Origin: Simonsiella sp051414845
Lineage (GTDB): Bacteria; Pseudomonadota; Gammaproteobacteria; Burkholderiales; Neisseriaceae
DNA: 64,000 nt
Reading direction: 5' to 3'
NCBI GenBank assembly: GCA_051414845.1
Contig: CP183313.1
Location: 620,001 to 684,000 of the forward strand
The position numbers and the translations under genes were made by a program. Shown here piece after piece: positions 27,116-35,241 of this stretch (position 1 is the stretch's first letter; the number at the start of each line of letters is the position of its first letter). The notes beneath the pieces are model-generated. The model did no database searches, was not told the origin of the DNA, and saw only the letters and a list, made by a program, of their open reading frames with translations.

Positions 27116-28459
27116 ATGACCGTTCTCTCGCTCGCCGTGGTTGGGCATACCAATACGGGCAAAACCTCTCTGATGCGCACGCTGTTGCGCGATAGCCAGT
27201 TTGGCGAAGTGAAAAACGCCGCCGCTACCACGCGCCATGTGGAAGAAGCGGTGATTAGTGATGGCACGATGGAACTGGTGAAACTGTACGACACACCTGG
27301 TTTAGAAGACGCAGGTGGCGTGTTGGATTGGCTAGAAACGCATACTTCTGCCAAAGACGATGGCATTGAACGCTTGCAACAATTTCTCGCACATGAAGTC
27401 TCTCAACACGAATTTGCGCAAGAAGCCAAAGTGCTGCGTCAATTACTCGCCAGCGATATGGCGTTGTATGTCGTGGACGCGCGCGAGCCTGTGTTGCCGC
27501 GTTATAAAGATGAATTGACTGTGTTGTCTTGGTGCACCAAGCCGATTATGCCAGTGTTTAATTTTACTAAAAATCAAGATATTAGCGGCTGGCAGACTAT
27601 GTTGTCTCGCCGTTCTTTGCATGTGATTAGCAGTTTTGACACGGTGGCATTTGATTTTGAAAGCGAGCTGCGTTTGTGGGACAACTTGGCGACCATGCTG
27701 CCTGAAAGACGTGTGCTTGACCAATTGATGACGCAACGCCGCCGCGAATGGCAACGGCTTGACCACCAAGCGTGTTTAACGATTGCGCATTTTTTGCTAG
27801 ACGTTGCGGCATACAAGCAAATCATCAACAGCGACGAAGATTTCAGGCTGCCTGAAATTCAGCAACAAATGCAAACTGCTGTGCGCCAATTAGAGCGCGG
27901 TTTGCAACAGCAGTTGTTGAACCAATATCGCTTTTATACCAACGAGTTAGACGAAGTTGACTGGGTATTGCAAGCGTTTCGCCAAGACCCGTTTGACGGA
28001 GAGTTGCTGAAAAGTTATGGCATTCGCACCACCAAAGGCGCAGCCGCGGGCGCGTTGATTGGCTTGGGTTTGGACGCGCTGACAATGGGTATGTCACTTG
28101 GCGCGGCAACCGCATTGGGCGGCTTGATTGGTGGCATTGCGCCCAACTTGCAAACCTTGTCCGACAAAATCAGTGGCATAGAAACGCTGTTTATTGACAA
28201 CGCCACCATCACTTTGCTTGCTGCGCGTGAATGCGATTTGCTCGCCGCCTTGCAAAGCCGTGGACACGCGGCGCAAAGCAATATTCAGTTGGTGAGCCAT
28301 CAAACGCCTTGGCAAGCGGATAAAATGCCCGCCAGCCTAAATAAAGCGCGCCAACGTCCGCAATGGTCGGTTCTCAATGGCGAAAGTGTTCATGAAGCGG
28401 AACAAAAGCGACGTGAAGCGGCGAGTGAGTTGGGTGAACGATTGAAAGTAGCGGTGTAG
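27116..28459 (+). CDS. GTPase with C-terminal DUF3482 domain
   Basis: Era/YeeP-like GTPase of 447 aa with a DUF3482 C-terminal region. P-loop GHTNTGKT at residues 10-17, G2 Thr in AATTRHVEE, G3 DTPG near 61, and a G4-like NFTKNQD. A glycine-rich hydrophobic stretch (GAAAGALIGLGLDAL, GAATALGGLIGGIAP) near 305-345 may insert into membrane. The family is often paired with a DUF2868 protein, but none is next to it here. Role unknown. Two DUS lie in frame (LPERRV, FRLPEI). Confidence 0.82.
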   Translation: MTVLSLAVVGHTNTGKTSLMRTLLRDSQFGEVKNAAATTRHVEEAVISDGTMELVKLYDTPGLEDAGGVLDWLETHTSAKDDGIERLQQFLAHEVSQHEFAQEAKVLRQLLASDMALYVVDAREPVLPRYKDELTVLSWCTKPIMPVFNFTKNQDISGWQTMLSRRSLHVISSFDTVAFDFESELRLWDNLATMLPERRVLDQLMTQRRREWQRLDHQACLTIAHFLLDVAAYKQIINSDEDFRLPEIQQQMQTAVRQLERGLQQQLLNQYRFYTNELDEVDWVLQAFRQDPFDGELLKSYGIRTTKGAAAGALIGLGLDALTMGMSLGAATALGGLIGGIAPNLQTLSDKISGIETLFIDNATITLLAARECDLLAALQSRGHAAQSNIQLVSHQTPWQADKMPASLNKARQRPQWSVLNGESVHEAEQKRREAASELGERLKVAV

Positions 28460-28474
28460 CTTGTGAATTTCTTT

Positions 28475-28517
28475 GCAATAATCCTCTAATTTAACGATTA
28501 AATTAGGGGATTATTGC
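28475..28517. repeat. 20-bp inverted repeat after the GTPase gene
   Basis: Arms 28475-28494 and 28498-28517 with a 3-base CGA loop and a single G-U mismatch. There is no T-run on either side, so it is more likely an mRNA-stabilising hairpin or mobile footprint than a terminator. Confidence 0.7.
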
Positions 28518-28592
28518 ATGGAGCTTTATGATTTTAACCAAGTCAGTTTACCTTTCAGGCAGCCTGAAATTTTTGCAAAACTCAAAGCGCAG

Positions 28593-28618
28593 GGGCGGAT
28601 TTCATTTCCGCCCTTTTT
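28593..28618 (+). terminator. Terminator-like hairpin
   Basis: GGGCGGA (28593-28599) pairs with TCCGCCC (28607-28613), followed by TTTTT. It lies about 130 bases downstream of the GTPase gene. Confidence 0.75.
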
Positions 28619-28701
28619 ATTTTCATAGTTTATTCATCAAGTTAAATTGGTTAAAAAATAAGGCAGATATGAAATCTGCCTCTACGTAGGAGAAAAATCA
28701 G

Positions 28702-28736
28702 TTTTGCAAAGATTTCAGCCTGAAATCTTTGCAAAA
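28702..28736. repeat. 35-bp perfect palindrome of two IS-end-like motifs
   Basis: TTTTGCAAAGATTTCAG (28702-28718), one C, then its exact complement (28720-28736). Each half, read outward, is CTGAAATCTTTGCAAAA, one base from the left end of the IS at 8010. Confidence 0.8.
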
Positions 28737-28941
28737 TTTAGAGTGAGAGCGGGCTAATGCTTACGTCATGTCGTTTGTTGTAAAATCAAAGATTTGAATA
28801 AACTATGCAGCTCGCAGATATTTTTATTTAAAAATAAAAAATTCAATGAAATTAAATGTACGAGCTAGCCGCTCGCGCTCCCTTGGTATTTCAGGCTGCC
28901 TGAAAGGATTTTGCAAATGTTTTAGCTTGGAATTCATCGCT

Positions 28942-30291
28942 TTATTTTTGCCAATAGGTTTTAACGTTCACAAATTCATATAAACCAAATTCAGATAATT
29001 CGCGTCCAAAGCCTGAATTTTTTACGCCGCCAAAAGGGAGACGTAAATCGCTGCTGGTATGGCGATTGATGTAAACGCTGCCTGTTTGCAGTTGTTTTGC
29101 CATGATTTGTGCGCGTTGCATATCTTGTGTGTAAATGCTTGCGCCCAAGCCAAATGGTGTGTCGTTGGCAATGTCGATGGCTTGCTGGGCGTCTGCAACA
29201 CGAATCACGCCAATGGCGGGACCGAATATTTCTTCATGCCACATGGCGCAGTGGCGATTCAAATTATCGATGACGGTAGCAGGATAAAACCAAGTATGGT
29301 CGCTGTTTTCAGGCAGCCTTCCGCCGCATAAAAGTGTAGCACCGTGCGCGATGGCGTCTTGTACTTGTGCGTGGACTTTGTCGCGCAAATCTTTGCGGTG
29401 TAAGGGTGCCAGCGTGGTTTCAGGTAGCATGGGATTGCCCATTTTTAGATTTTTGCATTCTTTTAAAAATAGCGACATAAACTCATCTGCAATTTCTTGG
29501 CAAACGATAAGCCGTTTTGCTGCATTGCAAGATTGTCCTGCATCGCGAAAACGTGAGTAACACGCATCTTTGGCTGCCTGAAATAAATCAGCATCAGGCA
29601 AGACGATAAATGCATTGCTGCCACCCAATTCTAAAACCGATTTTTTCAAATGTTTGCCAGCTAAACTAGCGAGATATTGTCCTGTTTGCGTGGAGCCGGT
29701 GAAGGCAAAAGCGTGGCATTGAGCAATTACGTGTTCAACATCTTCATGAGCCAACCATGCGGCTTGCAAAGGCAAATCGTCGCCTACTAATTCGAATAAA
29801 GCTGCGCTCACTCGCGCTACGCTTGGTGCTGGTTTAACTAAACATGCATTGCCAGCACATAAGGCAGGAATGGCAAAGCGTAAAACCTGCCAAACTGGAT
29901 AATTCCAAGGCATAATAGCGAAAACCAAGCCAAGTGGCGCAAAGCTAACGCCGCTTAAGCTGGCTTGAGTGGCAATGGTTTTGTCGGCTAAGAATTCGGG
30001 CGCGAGTTTGGCGTAGTAACGAATGAGTTCAACTGATTTATCCAGCTCTGCTTCACATTCGCGCAGACAACGCCCAACTTCTTCACACACCATTTGCGCG
30101 AGACGATTTTTGTTGTGTGCAAGTCGTTCGGCAAAAGCAAGTAATAACGCTGTGCGCTCAGTAATGGCTAATTCTGCAAACTGAAGTTGTTGGCTTTTGA
30201 GTGTGCTGATTTGATTGGAGAGGGTTTGGATATCATCGCTATGGCGTTGATATAAAATGGTTTGGGTTAAAATATGAGTGCTTTGGAACAT
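28942..30291 (-). CDS. Aldehyde dehydrogenase, succinate-semialdehyde type
   Basis: NAD(P)-dependent aldehyde dehydrogenase of 449 aa. Catalytic C255 (DAGQSCNAAKR) and general base E221 (LELGGSNAF); cofactor segments PWNYPVWQ, KPAPSVARVS and FTGSTQTG; C-terminal PFGGVKNSGFGRELSEFG. The NAGQ/DAGQ-C context and length fit the Sad/GabD-like succinate-semialdehyde dehydrogenase group, but the substrate is not settled by sequence. Monocistronic on the minus strand, followed by hscB upstream on the same strand. Confidence 0.82.
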   Translation of the reverse strand: MFQSTHILTQTILYQRHSDDIQTLSNQISTLKSQQLQFAELAITERTALLLAFAERLAHNKNRLAQMVCEEVGRCLRECEAELDKSVELIRYYAKLAPEFLADKTIATQASLSGVSFAPLGLVFAIMPWNYPVWQVLRFAIPALCAGNACLVKPAPSVARVSAALFELVGDDLPLQAAWLAHEDVEHVIAQCHAFAFTGSTQTGQYLASLAGKHLKKSVLELGGSNAFIVLPDADLFQAAKDACYSRFRDAGQSCNAAKRLIVCQEIADEFMSLFLKECKNLKMGNPMLPETTLAPLHRKDLRDKVHAQVQDAIAHGATLLCGGRLPENSDHTWFYPATVIDNLNRHCAMWHEEIFGPAIGVIRVADAQQAIDIANDTPFGLGASIYTQDMQRAQIMAKQLQTGSVYINRHTSSDLRLPFGGVKNSGFGRELSEFGLYEFVNVKTYWQK

Positions 30292-30361
30292 AATAAACTG
30301 ATGATGAAATAACAGTTTTTCAGGCAGCCTGAAAGAGTGGTGGTTTTCAGGCTGCCTGAAA

Positions 30362-30862
30362 TCATAAGGCTGCCTGAATTTCTTGTTGTATTTTGTTGAG
30401 AAAACGTCCTTGCCGCACGAGTTCGGCGGCGTGGTCGTATTTTTCTTGTTTAAAAGCTTGTTCTAATTCAGTAAACAAGTTTTGTTGTTCGCTTTCGATT
30501 TCTTGTTGCAAGGCGAGTAGGGCGGCTTCATCTTGTTCCATCTTGGCTTCCATGAGTTGCTCACGCCATTGCATTTGTTGCATGAGAAATTCGGCGGATA
30601 ATTGTGTGTGTTCGGGCGCGTCGGCGTGGATGCCATGTTGTTCTAATAGGTAGGCGGCGCGGTCTATGGGATTTTTGAGGATTTGGTAGGCTTGGTTGAT
30701 GGTTGCCGACATCATAACGGCTTGTTTTTGTTCAAACGCGGAAGCAGCGGCGGTTTTGTCGGGATGAAAATGGGCGGCGAGTTGGCGGTATGTGGCTTCT
30801 AATTGGGCGTTGTCTTGTGAAAATTGTGTGGGAAGGTGAAATAGGGTGAAATAGTTGCTCAT
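30362..30862 (-). CDS. hscB: Fe-S assembly co-chaperone HscB
   Basis: J-domain protein of 166 aa that brings IscU to the HscA chaperone. The HPD motif is at 33-35 (AHFHPDKT), with the IscU-binding helical domain after about 85. Start ATG 30862 gives MSNYFTLFHLP; a longer frame to 31039 overlaps divergent ccoG and is rejected. The C-terminus IQAAL and stop fall at a DUS. It is separate from any isc cluster in this window. Confidence 0.92.
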   Translation of the reverse strand: MSNYFTLFHLPTQFSQDNAQLEATYRQLAAHFHPDKTAAASAFEQKQAVMMSATINQAYQILKNPIDRAAYLLEQHGIHADAPEHTQLSAEFLMQQMQWREQLMEAKMEQDEAALLALQQEIESEQQNLFTELEQAFKQEKYDHAAELVRQGRFLNKIQQEIQAAL

Positions 30863-31014
30863 TTTGGTTTTGGCTTTAAAAATATGAAAAGATGCATTCA
30901 ATTGTAACCTTTTCAGGCTGCCTGAACAATGAAATGGGCGTATAATTGCAAAGTTTGTTTTGAGTATGATTGGCGCGCGTGCGCTGTGAACGATAACAAT
31001 AATGGGAGAGGACG

Positions 31015-32514
31015 ATGTCCGAACTGGAAAATAAACCACAAGATAATCAGGGGTTTGAGAAATCTACTGCAACGGTTAAAGTGAGCAAAGTGGTCACTGA
31101 AAAACCGAAAGAGCAAGTGATTGAGCTGTATCAGGGTGCGAAACGGATTCATCCGAAAAAGGCGGATGGGCGTTATGCGAATATTCGTATTTTCATGATT
31201 GTGGCGACGCAGGCGTTTTTTTATTTGATGCCTTGGTTGAATTGGAATGGGCGTCAGGCGGTGTGGTTTGACATTGCGGGGCGACATTTTTATATTTTTG
31301 GCATGGTTTTGGAACCTGCGGATTTGCTGTATTTGACGGGCTTGCTAATGGTGTCGGCTTTTGGTCTGTTTTGGTGGACGACGGTGGCAGGGCGTTTGTG
31401 GTGCGGTTATTCTTGTCCGCAAACGGTGTACACAGAAATTATGTTGTGGATTGACCATTTGGTGGAGGGCGACCGCAATAAACGTTTGAAGTTGGACAAA
31501 GAGCCTTGGAATGCGCGCAAAATTCGCATTAAGGCAATTAAATATGTGTTGATTTTTATCGTTGCTGCGTGGACGGGCATTACGTTTGCGGGTTGGTTTA
31601 CGCCGATTCGTGAGTTTGTGCCTGCGATTTTTAATGGCACGGCGGGCAGTATTGCTTTGGGTACGGCGGCGTTTTATGGCTTTGTAACATGGTTGTTTGG
31701 ACACATTATGCGCGAGCAAGTGTGTTTGCATATGTGCCCTTATGCGCGTTTCCAAAGTGCGATGTTTGACCACGATACGCTGGTGATTTCGTATGATGAA
31801 GAACGCGGCGAACCGCGTGGCGCGCGTAAGAAAAATGCTGCGCCTAAAGAGGGCGAAAAACCGCTGGGCGATTGCATTAACTGTATGGCTTGTGTGCAAG
31901 TGTGTCCAACGGGTATTGATATTCGCGATGGCTTGCAATATGAATGTATTGGCTGCGCGGCGTGTATCGATGCGTGTAATGAAATCATGGATAAAATGAA
32001 TTATCCACGCGGTTTGATTCGCTACACGACTGAAGCGGTGTTGAAACACGAATATACCGACGCAGACATTAAGAAAAAATTGTTGCGCCCGAAAGTAGTG
32101 GGCTACGGTTTGGCTTTGTTGGCGGCTGTGATTGGTTTGATTGTCGGCATTTCTACGCGCCAAACCATGCAAATTGACATCATCAAAGACCGCGGCGTGA
32201 TGGTACGCGAAAACAAACAAGGCATGTTGGAAAACGCTTATAGCTTGCACATCAGCAATGCGAGCGACAAAGTGCAAATTGTGAATGCGAAAGTCAGCGG
32301 TTTTGAAGACATTGTGCTGACGGGTATTCCTGAAGGCGGCATTGTTGTCCCAGCGCGCGAGATTGTGAACGTGCCTGTACAAGTAGCAACGCAGCCTGAA
32401 TATGCCGACAAAGGCAGCCATCCGATTGAGTTCACCTTCCATTATCGCGAACAAGACGATACGGCAAATGAACCACGAGAAATCACTGAAAAAGCCATCT
32501 TTATTGGAGAATAA
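31015..32514 (+). CDS. ccoG: Cytochrome c oxidase accessory protein CcoG (FixG/RdxA)
   Basis: Membrane ferredoxin-like protein of 499 aa needed for copper delivery in cbb3 oxidase assembly. Two 4Fe-4S motifs: CINCMACVQVCP from residue 287 and CIGCAACIDAC from about 317, plus the upstream CGYSCPQT element. About five membrane helices, and a C-terminal Ig-like periplasmic domain (about 370-499). fixH starts 5 bases after the stop, so the two are one operon. ccoNOP itself is not in the window. Upstream the gene is divergent from hscB. Confidence 0.95.
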   Translation: MSELENKPQDNQGFEKSTATVKVSKVVTEKPKEQVIELYQGAKRIHPKKADGRYANIRIFMIVATQAFFYLMPWLNWNGRQAVWFDIAGRHFYIFGMVLEPADLLYLTGLLMVSAFGLFWWTTVAGRLWCGYSCPQTVYTEIMLWIDHLVEGDRNKRLKLDKEPWNARKIRIKAIKYVLIFIVAAWTGITFAGWFTPIREFVPAIFNGTAGSIALGTAAFYGFVTWLFGHIMREQVCLHMCPYARFQSAMFDHDTLVISYDEERGEPRGARKKNAAPKEGEKPLGDCINCMACVQVCPTGIDIRDGLQYECIGCAACIDACNEIMDKMNYPRGLIRYTTEAVLKHEYTDADIKKKLLRPKVVGYGLALLAAVIGLIVGISTRQTMQIDIIKDRGVMVRENKQGMLENAYSLHISNASDKVQIVNAKVSGFEDIVLTGIPEGGIVVPAREIVNVPVQVATQPEYADKGSHPIEFTFHYREQDDTANEPREITEKAIFIGE

Positions 32515-32519
32515 ACGGC

Positions 32520-33122
32520 ATGAATGAACACAAGCAGCCTGAAACAAACGAACCCATCGCGCCATGGTATAAACACCGCTGGCCATGGATTTTGATGTTG
32601 GGCCCGATTATTGTTGTTTTCGCAGCGTTTTACACCTATTACATCGCAGCGCAAACCGCCGATGATATGGTCAGCGATGATTACTACAAAGAAGGTAAAC
32701 ACATCAATTTGCAATTGGAACGCGATGTTGAAGCCGTTAAACGCCACATCAATGCGCAAGTCTTGTTTAATGATGATGGCACGGCTGCCAAAGTGTTTAT
32801 TGGTGGCGATTTTGACAAAGCCAAGCCTGTGCAACTGTCTTTGATTCATCCCGCCAAAAAAGCCAATGACCAAACCGTGATGTTGAAAGCGGCAAATACG
32901 CCACTTTCAGGCGATAAAGTGGAATACAGCGCGGTTTTCAAAACCTTGCCGCCAGCGGTGCACTGGTATGTACGCGTAGAAGATACGGAAGGCAAATGGC
33001 GCGTGGAAGAAAAATGGTTGCCTAAGCAAGGAGCCTCAGTGGACTTGAAGCCGAAACACAATGTTTTGGTGGAGGGTGAAGTGAAAGCTGCTTCAGCGGC
33101 AGCGGCTTCAGTTGCGCATTGA
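32520..33122 (+). CDS. fixH: FixH-family protein
   Basis: Single-pass membrane protein of 200 aa (helix about 22-46, MLGPIIVVFAAFYTYYIA) with a periplasmic FixH domain (MVSDDYYKEGKHIN, WYVRVEDTEGKWRVE). FixH/CcoH acts with CcoG and CcoI in maturation of cbb3-type oxidase. The direct coupling to ccoG supports this. The Ala/Ser-rich C-terminal tail is low complexity. A DUS immediately follows the stop, then NIME-like repeats. Confidence 0.88.
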   Translation: MNEHKQPETNEPIAPWYKHRWPWILMLGPIIVVFAAFYTYYIAAQTADDMVSDDYYKEGKHINLQLERDVEAVKRHINAQVLFNDDGTAAKVFIGGDFDKAKPVQLSLIHPAKKANDQTVMLKAANTPLSGDKVEYSAVFKTLPPAVHWYVRVEDTEGKWRVEEKWLPKQGASVDLKPKHNVLVEGEVKAASAAAASVAH

Positions 33123-33160
33123 AATTTTCAGGCAGCCTGAAAACTTTGTAAAACTTACTA

Positions 33161-33268
33161 CGTCGTCATTCTCGCGTAACGGGAATCCAGCTTTGATTCT
33201 AAGTTTCTATTTTTTATTAAGGGATTCTGAATATGAACGATGGATTCCCGCCTGCGCGGAAATGACGG
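33161..33268. repeat. NIME-like repeat with flanking dRS3-like motifs, copy 1
   Basis: Outer inverted motifs CGTCATTCTCGCG near 33164 and GATTCCCGCCTGCGCGG near 33243 match the neisserial dRS3 pattern ATTCCC-N8-GGGAAT in degraded form. The inner 55 bases are homologous to those of the copy at 40035-40140. Confidence 0.78.
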
Positions 33269-33282
33269 AGTTGGCAGGCTTC

Positions 33283-33316
33283 AGGCAGCCTGAAACGAAG
33301 TTCAGCGAAGCTAAAA
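33283..33316 (+). repeat. 34-bp DUS-extended repeat, copy 2
   Basis: DUS plus CGAAGTTCAGCGAAGCTAAAA, 15 bases after the NIME-like unit, as also at 40156-40189. Confidence 0.8.
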
Positions 33317-33356
33317 CAAAAAGAGCAGGGCGTTTAAACCGACCTGCTCTTTTTGT
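33316..33356. terminator. Bidirectional terminator between fixH and fpr
   Basis: 14-bp perfect stem ACAAAAAGAGCAGG / CCTGCTCTTTTTGT with a 13-base loop. The T- and A-rich arms suit termination from both sides. Confidence 0.85.
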
Positions 33357-33366
33357 AACATCAACA

Positions 33367-34137
33367 TTAAAACCCATTTTCCAAAATAATCTGCCCAGGA
33401 ATCTTATTGCGATGCATGGCAAACCCTTGTTCCAGCAGAGTTTTAAACGTATCTTGCACCATTGCAGGATTGCCACAAATCATAAAACGGCTGTGTTCTT
33501 GATTAAATGCTAAACCAAATGCGTTTGCCAAACTGCCATTGTTTAAGCTTTCAGGCAGCCTGAAATGCAAATGCTCACTATCGGTTTCACGTGTCGTAAT
33601 CGGCACAAAACGCAACTTATGATAAAACTCGCCCACCAATGGATGTTCGCTAAGTTGCGCAATAAAATCATTAAAAATCAAATCATTGTTGTGCGAAACG
33701 CTGTGTGCTAATGCCAAAGTATCAAAGCGTTGCCAAATTTCAGGCTGGTGTAACATCGATAAAAATGGCGCAATACCCGAACCTGTGGACAACATAATCA
33801 AATCGCGACCATCGGGAAAACGCTCAGGCATAAAGAAACCTTGCGCCGTTTTATCCAATAAAATCGTATCGCCTGCCTGAATGTCGGCAAACCGCGCAGA
33901 CATCGCGCCGCCTTCAATTAAAATCACAAAAAATTCAAGCAGTTCATCATATTCAGCTGACGTAACCGAATACGCGCGCCAAATAAAACCTTCGCCTTCA
34001 GTGAATCCCAAACGTGCAAATTGTCCTGCCGAAAAGCGGAAACTCTCAGGGCGCGTCATCGCAAAGGTTAAATGTTTCGGACTATGGCGTTTGACCCACA
34101 GAATTTTTTCTTCAGTAAATTTTTGTTCGCTTGTCAT
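33367..34137 (-). CDS. fpr: Ferredoxin/flavodoxin-NADP+ reductase
   Basis: FAD enzyme of 256 aa moving electrons between NADPH and ferredoxin or flavodoxin. FAD-binding RAYSVTS near 54, NADP-binding STGSGIAPFLSML near 115, and the NADP pocket ICGNPAMVQDT near 224. The C-terminus ends GQIILENGF, as in bacterial subclass I FPRs. It may supply reductant to Fe-S or radical-SAM enzymes such as adjacent queE. The gap to queE is 17 bases, so they are probably co-transcribed in the order queD-queE-fpr. Confidence 0.9.
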   Translation of the reverse strand: MTSEQKFTEEKILWVKRHSPKHLTFAMTRPESFRFSAGQFARLGFTEGEGFIWRAYSVTSAEYDELLEFFVILIEGGAMSARFADIQAGDTILLDKTAQGFFMPERFPDGRDLIMLSTGSGIAPFLSMLHQPEIWQRFDTLALAHSVSHNNDLIFNDFIAQLSEHPLVGEFYHKLRFVPITTRETDSEHLHFRLPESLNNGSLANAFGLAFNQEHSRFMICGNPAMVQDTFKTLLEQGFAMHRNKIPGQIILENGF

Positions 34138-34154
34138 GATTTCTCTCCTAGCTG

Positions 34155-34775
34155 CTATTCAATCCCAGCCAATTTGTGTGTTTGAATACTCAGCTGCCAA
34201 TGAGGTTTATGGGGTCGCGCATTCAATTTTCCAAGTAGAGTAATGGTTTGTAATAGGTTCATCTCACCATTTTGCTCGCAAGGGGATAGATAATAGCGTG
34301 CTGCCTGAATTTTCTGCTCAATCCATTCACAAAAATCGTCAACATCATCACTATCTACCACAATCCGCACTTCATCTGCACGCTTTAGACAGTGTTTTTC
34401 ATACGCTTGGGCATACAAACGCTTAGGGCTGGTGGCGATGTAATCAATTTGCGGTGGCACATCTTTCAAGCCATTGGTTTCCATCGCAATGAAATAACCT
34501 TCTGATTTTAATTGATTTAACAGAATGTTAATTTGCGGCTGAATCGTCGGTTCGCCGCCTGTGATGATGATATTTTTCGCTGAAAATTCATGCACTTTCG
34601 CCAAAATTTGCGCCAAACTCATCGCGCCAAATTGATTGTAATTCGTGTCGCACCAATGGCACGCCAAATTGCATTTGCCAAAACGAATAAACACGCTTGG
34701 CATGCCTGTGTTGTAGCCCTCGCCTTGCAGCGTCTCAAAAATTTCCACAATGCGGTAAATCGGTTCGGTGGTCAT
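34155..34775 (-). CDS. queE: 7-carboxy-7-deazaguanine synthase QueE
   Basis: Radical-SAM enzyme of 206 aa making 7-carboxy-7-deazaguanine in queuosine synthesis. The cluster motif is CNLACHWC (C35, C39, C42), with IFETLQGEG upstream and the GGEPTIQ loop. The start is ATG 34775, overlapping the queD stop by four bases; an upstream in-frame start would lie inside queD. Forms an operon with queD. Confidence 0.92.
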   Translation of the reverse strand: MTTEPIYRIVEIFETLQGEGYNTGMPSVFIRFGKCNLACHWCDTNYNQFGAMSLAQILAKVHEFSAKNIIITGGEPTIQPQINILLNQLKSEGYFIAMETNGLKDVPPQIDYIATSPKRLYAQAYEKHCLKRADEVRIVVDSDDVDDFCEWIEQKIQAARYYLSPCEQNGEMNLLQTITLLGKLNARPHKPHWQLSIQTHKLAGIE

Positions 34776-35197
34776 TCGGCGTACTCGCAATAGGAAGAGG
34801 GTGTTTCCCATAAACGCACCAAACTCACGGGTAAATTCGCTTGTGCTTTCAATGTGTTGAAAATATGGCGCGTCATTTCTTCGGCGGTGGTGCGCGTGGC
34901 GATGCCGTAGGTTTTGGAATTTAATTTATTTAACAAATCAGCGACTTGTGTTTCACGCTCGCTGGTCGTGTCGTAAATGAATGCGTGGTCCATTTTGTCC
35001 AAAATATGCAATTTCACCATTTCTTTCAAATCGGCAAAATCCATCACCATGCCTTTTTTCGCGCCGTCATTGTGCAGGCAGCCTGAAACTTCCACTTGCA
35101 AAATATAGGTGTGTCCGTGCAAATTTTGGCATTTGCCGTCGTGCCCATCGAGCATATGCGCCATATCAAACGTAAACTGTTTGGCGGTTTTAAACAT
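34772..35197 (-). CDS. queD: 6-carboxy-5,6,7,8-tetrahydropterin synthase QueD
   Basis: T-fold enzyme of 141 aa catalysing the step before QueE in queuosine synthesis. Zinc ligands H14, H27 and H29 (FDMAHML, NLHGHTY) and catalytic C23 (GKCQN) are present; the catalytic Asp-His pair lies in KMDHAF. ATG 35197 is chosen since the longer frame starts within a DUS. First gene of the queD-queE-fpr run. Confidence 0.93.
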   Translation of the reverse strand: MFKTAKQFTFDMAHMLDGHDGKCQNLHGHTYILQVEVSGCLHNDGAKKGMVMDFADLKEMVKLHILDKMDHAFIYDTTSERETQVADLLNKLNSKTYGIATRTTAEEMTRHIFNTLKAQANLPVSLVRLWETPSSYCEYAE

Positions 35198-35241
35198 AAC
35201 ATTCCTTAAAAATAAATTCACTTTCAGGCAGCCTGAAAAAA

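Larger units (their letters stand above)
28460..28941. other. Intergenic region with four hairpins or palindromes
   Basis: No gene seen. Contents: a 20-bp inverted repeat with CGA loop at 28475-28517, a DUS at 28557, a terminator-like GGGCGGA/TCCGCCC hairpin with T-run at 28593-28618, a GGCAGAT/ATCTGCC hairpin near 28664-28682, a 35-bp palindrome at 28702-28736 and a DUS near 28890. Confidence 0.65.

Noticed and set aside
31345..32586. 413-codon minus-strand frame over ccoG
   Set aside because: Antisense to a clear ccoG with iron-sulfur motifs; composition is that of a shadow frame.
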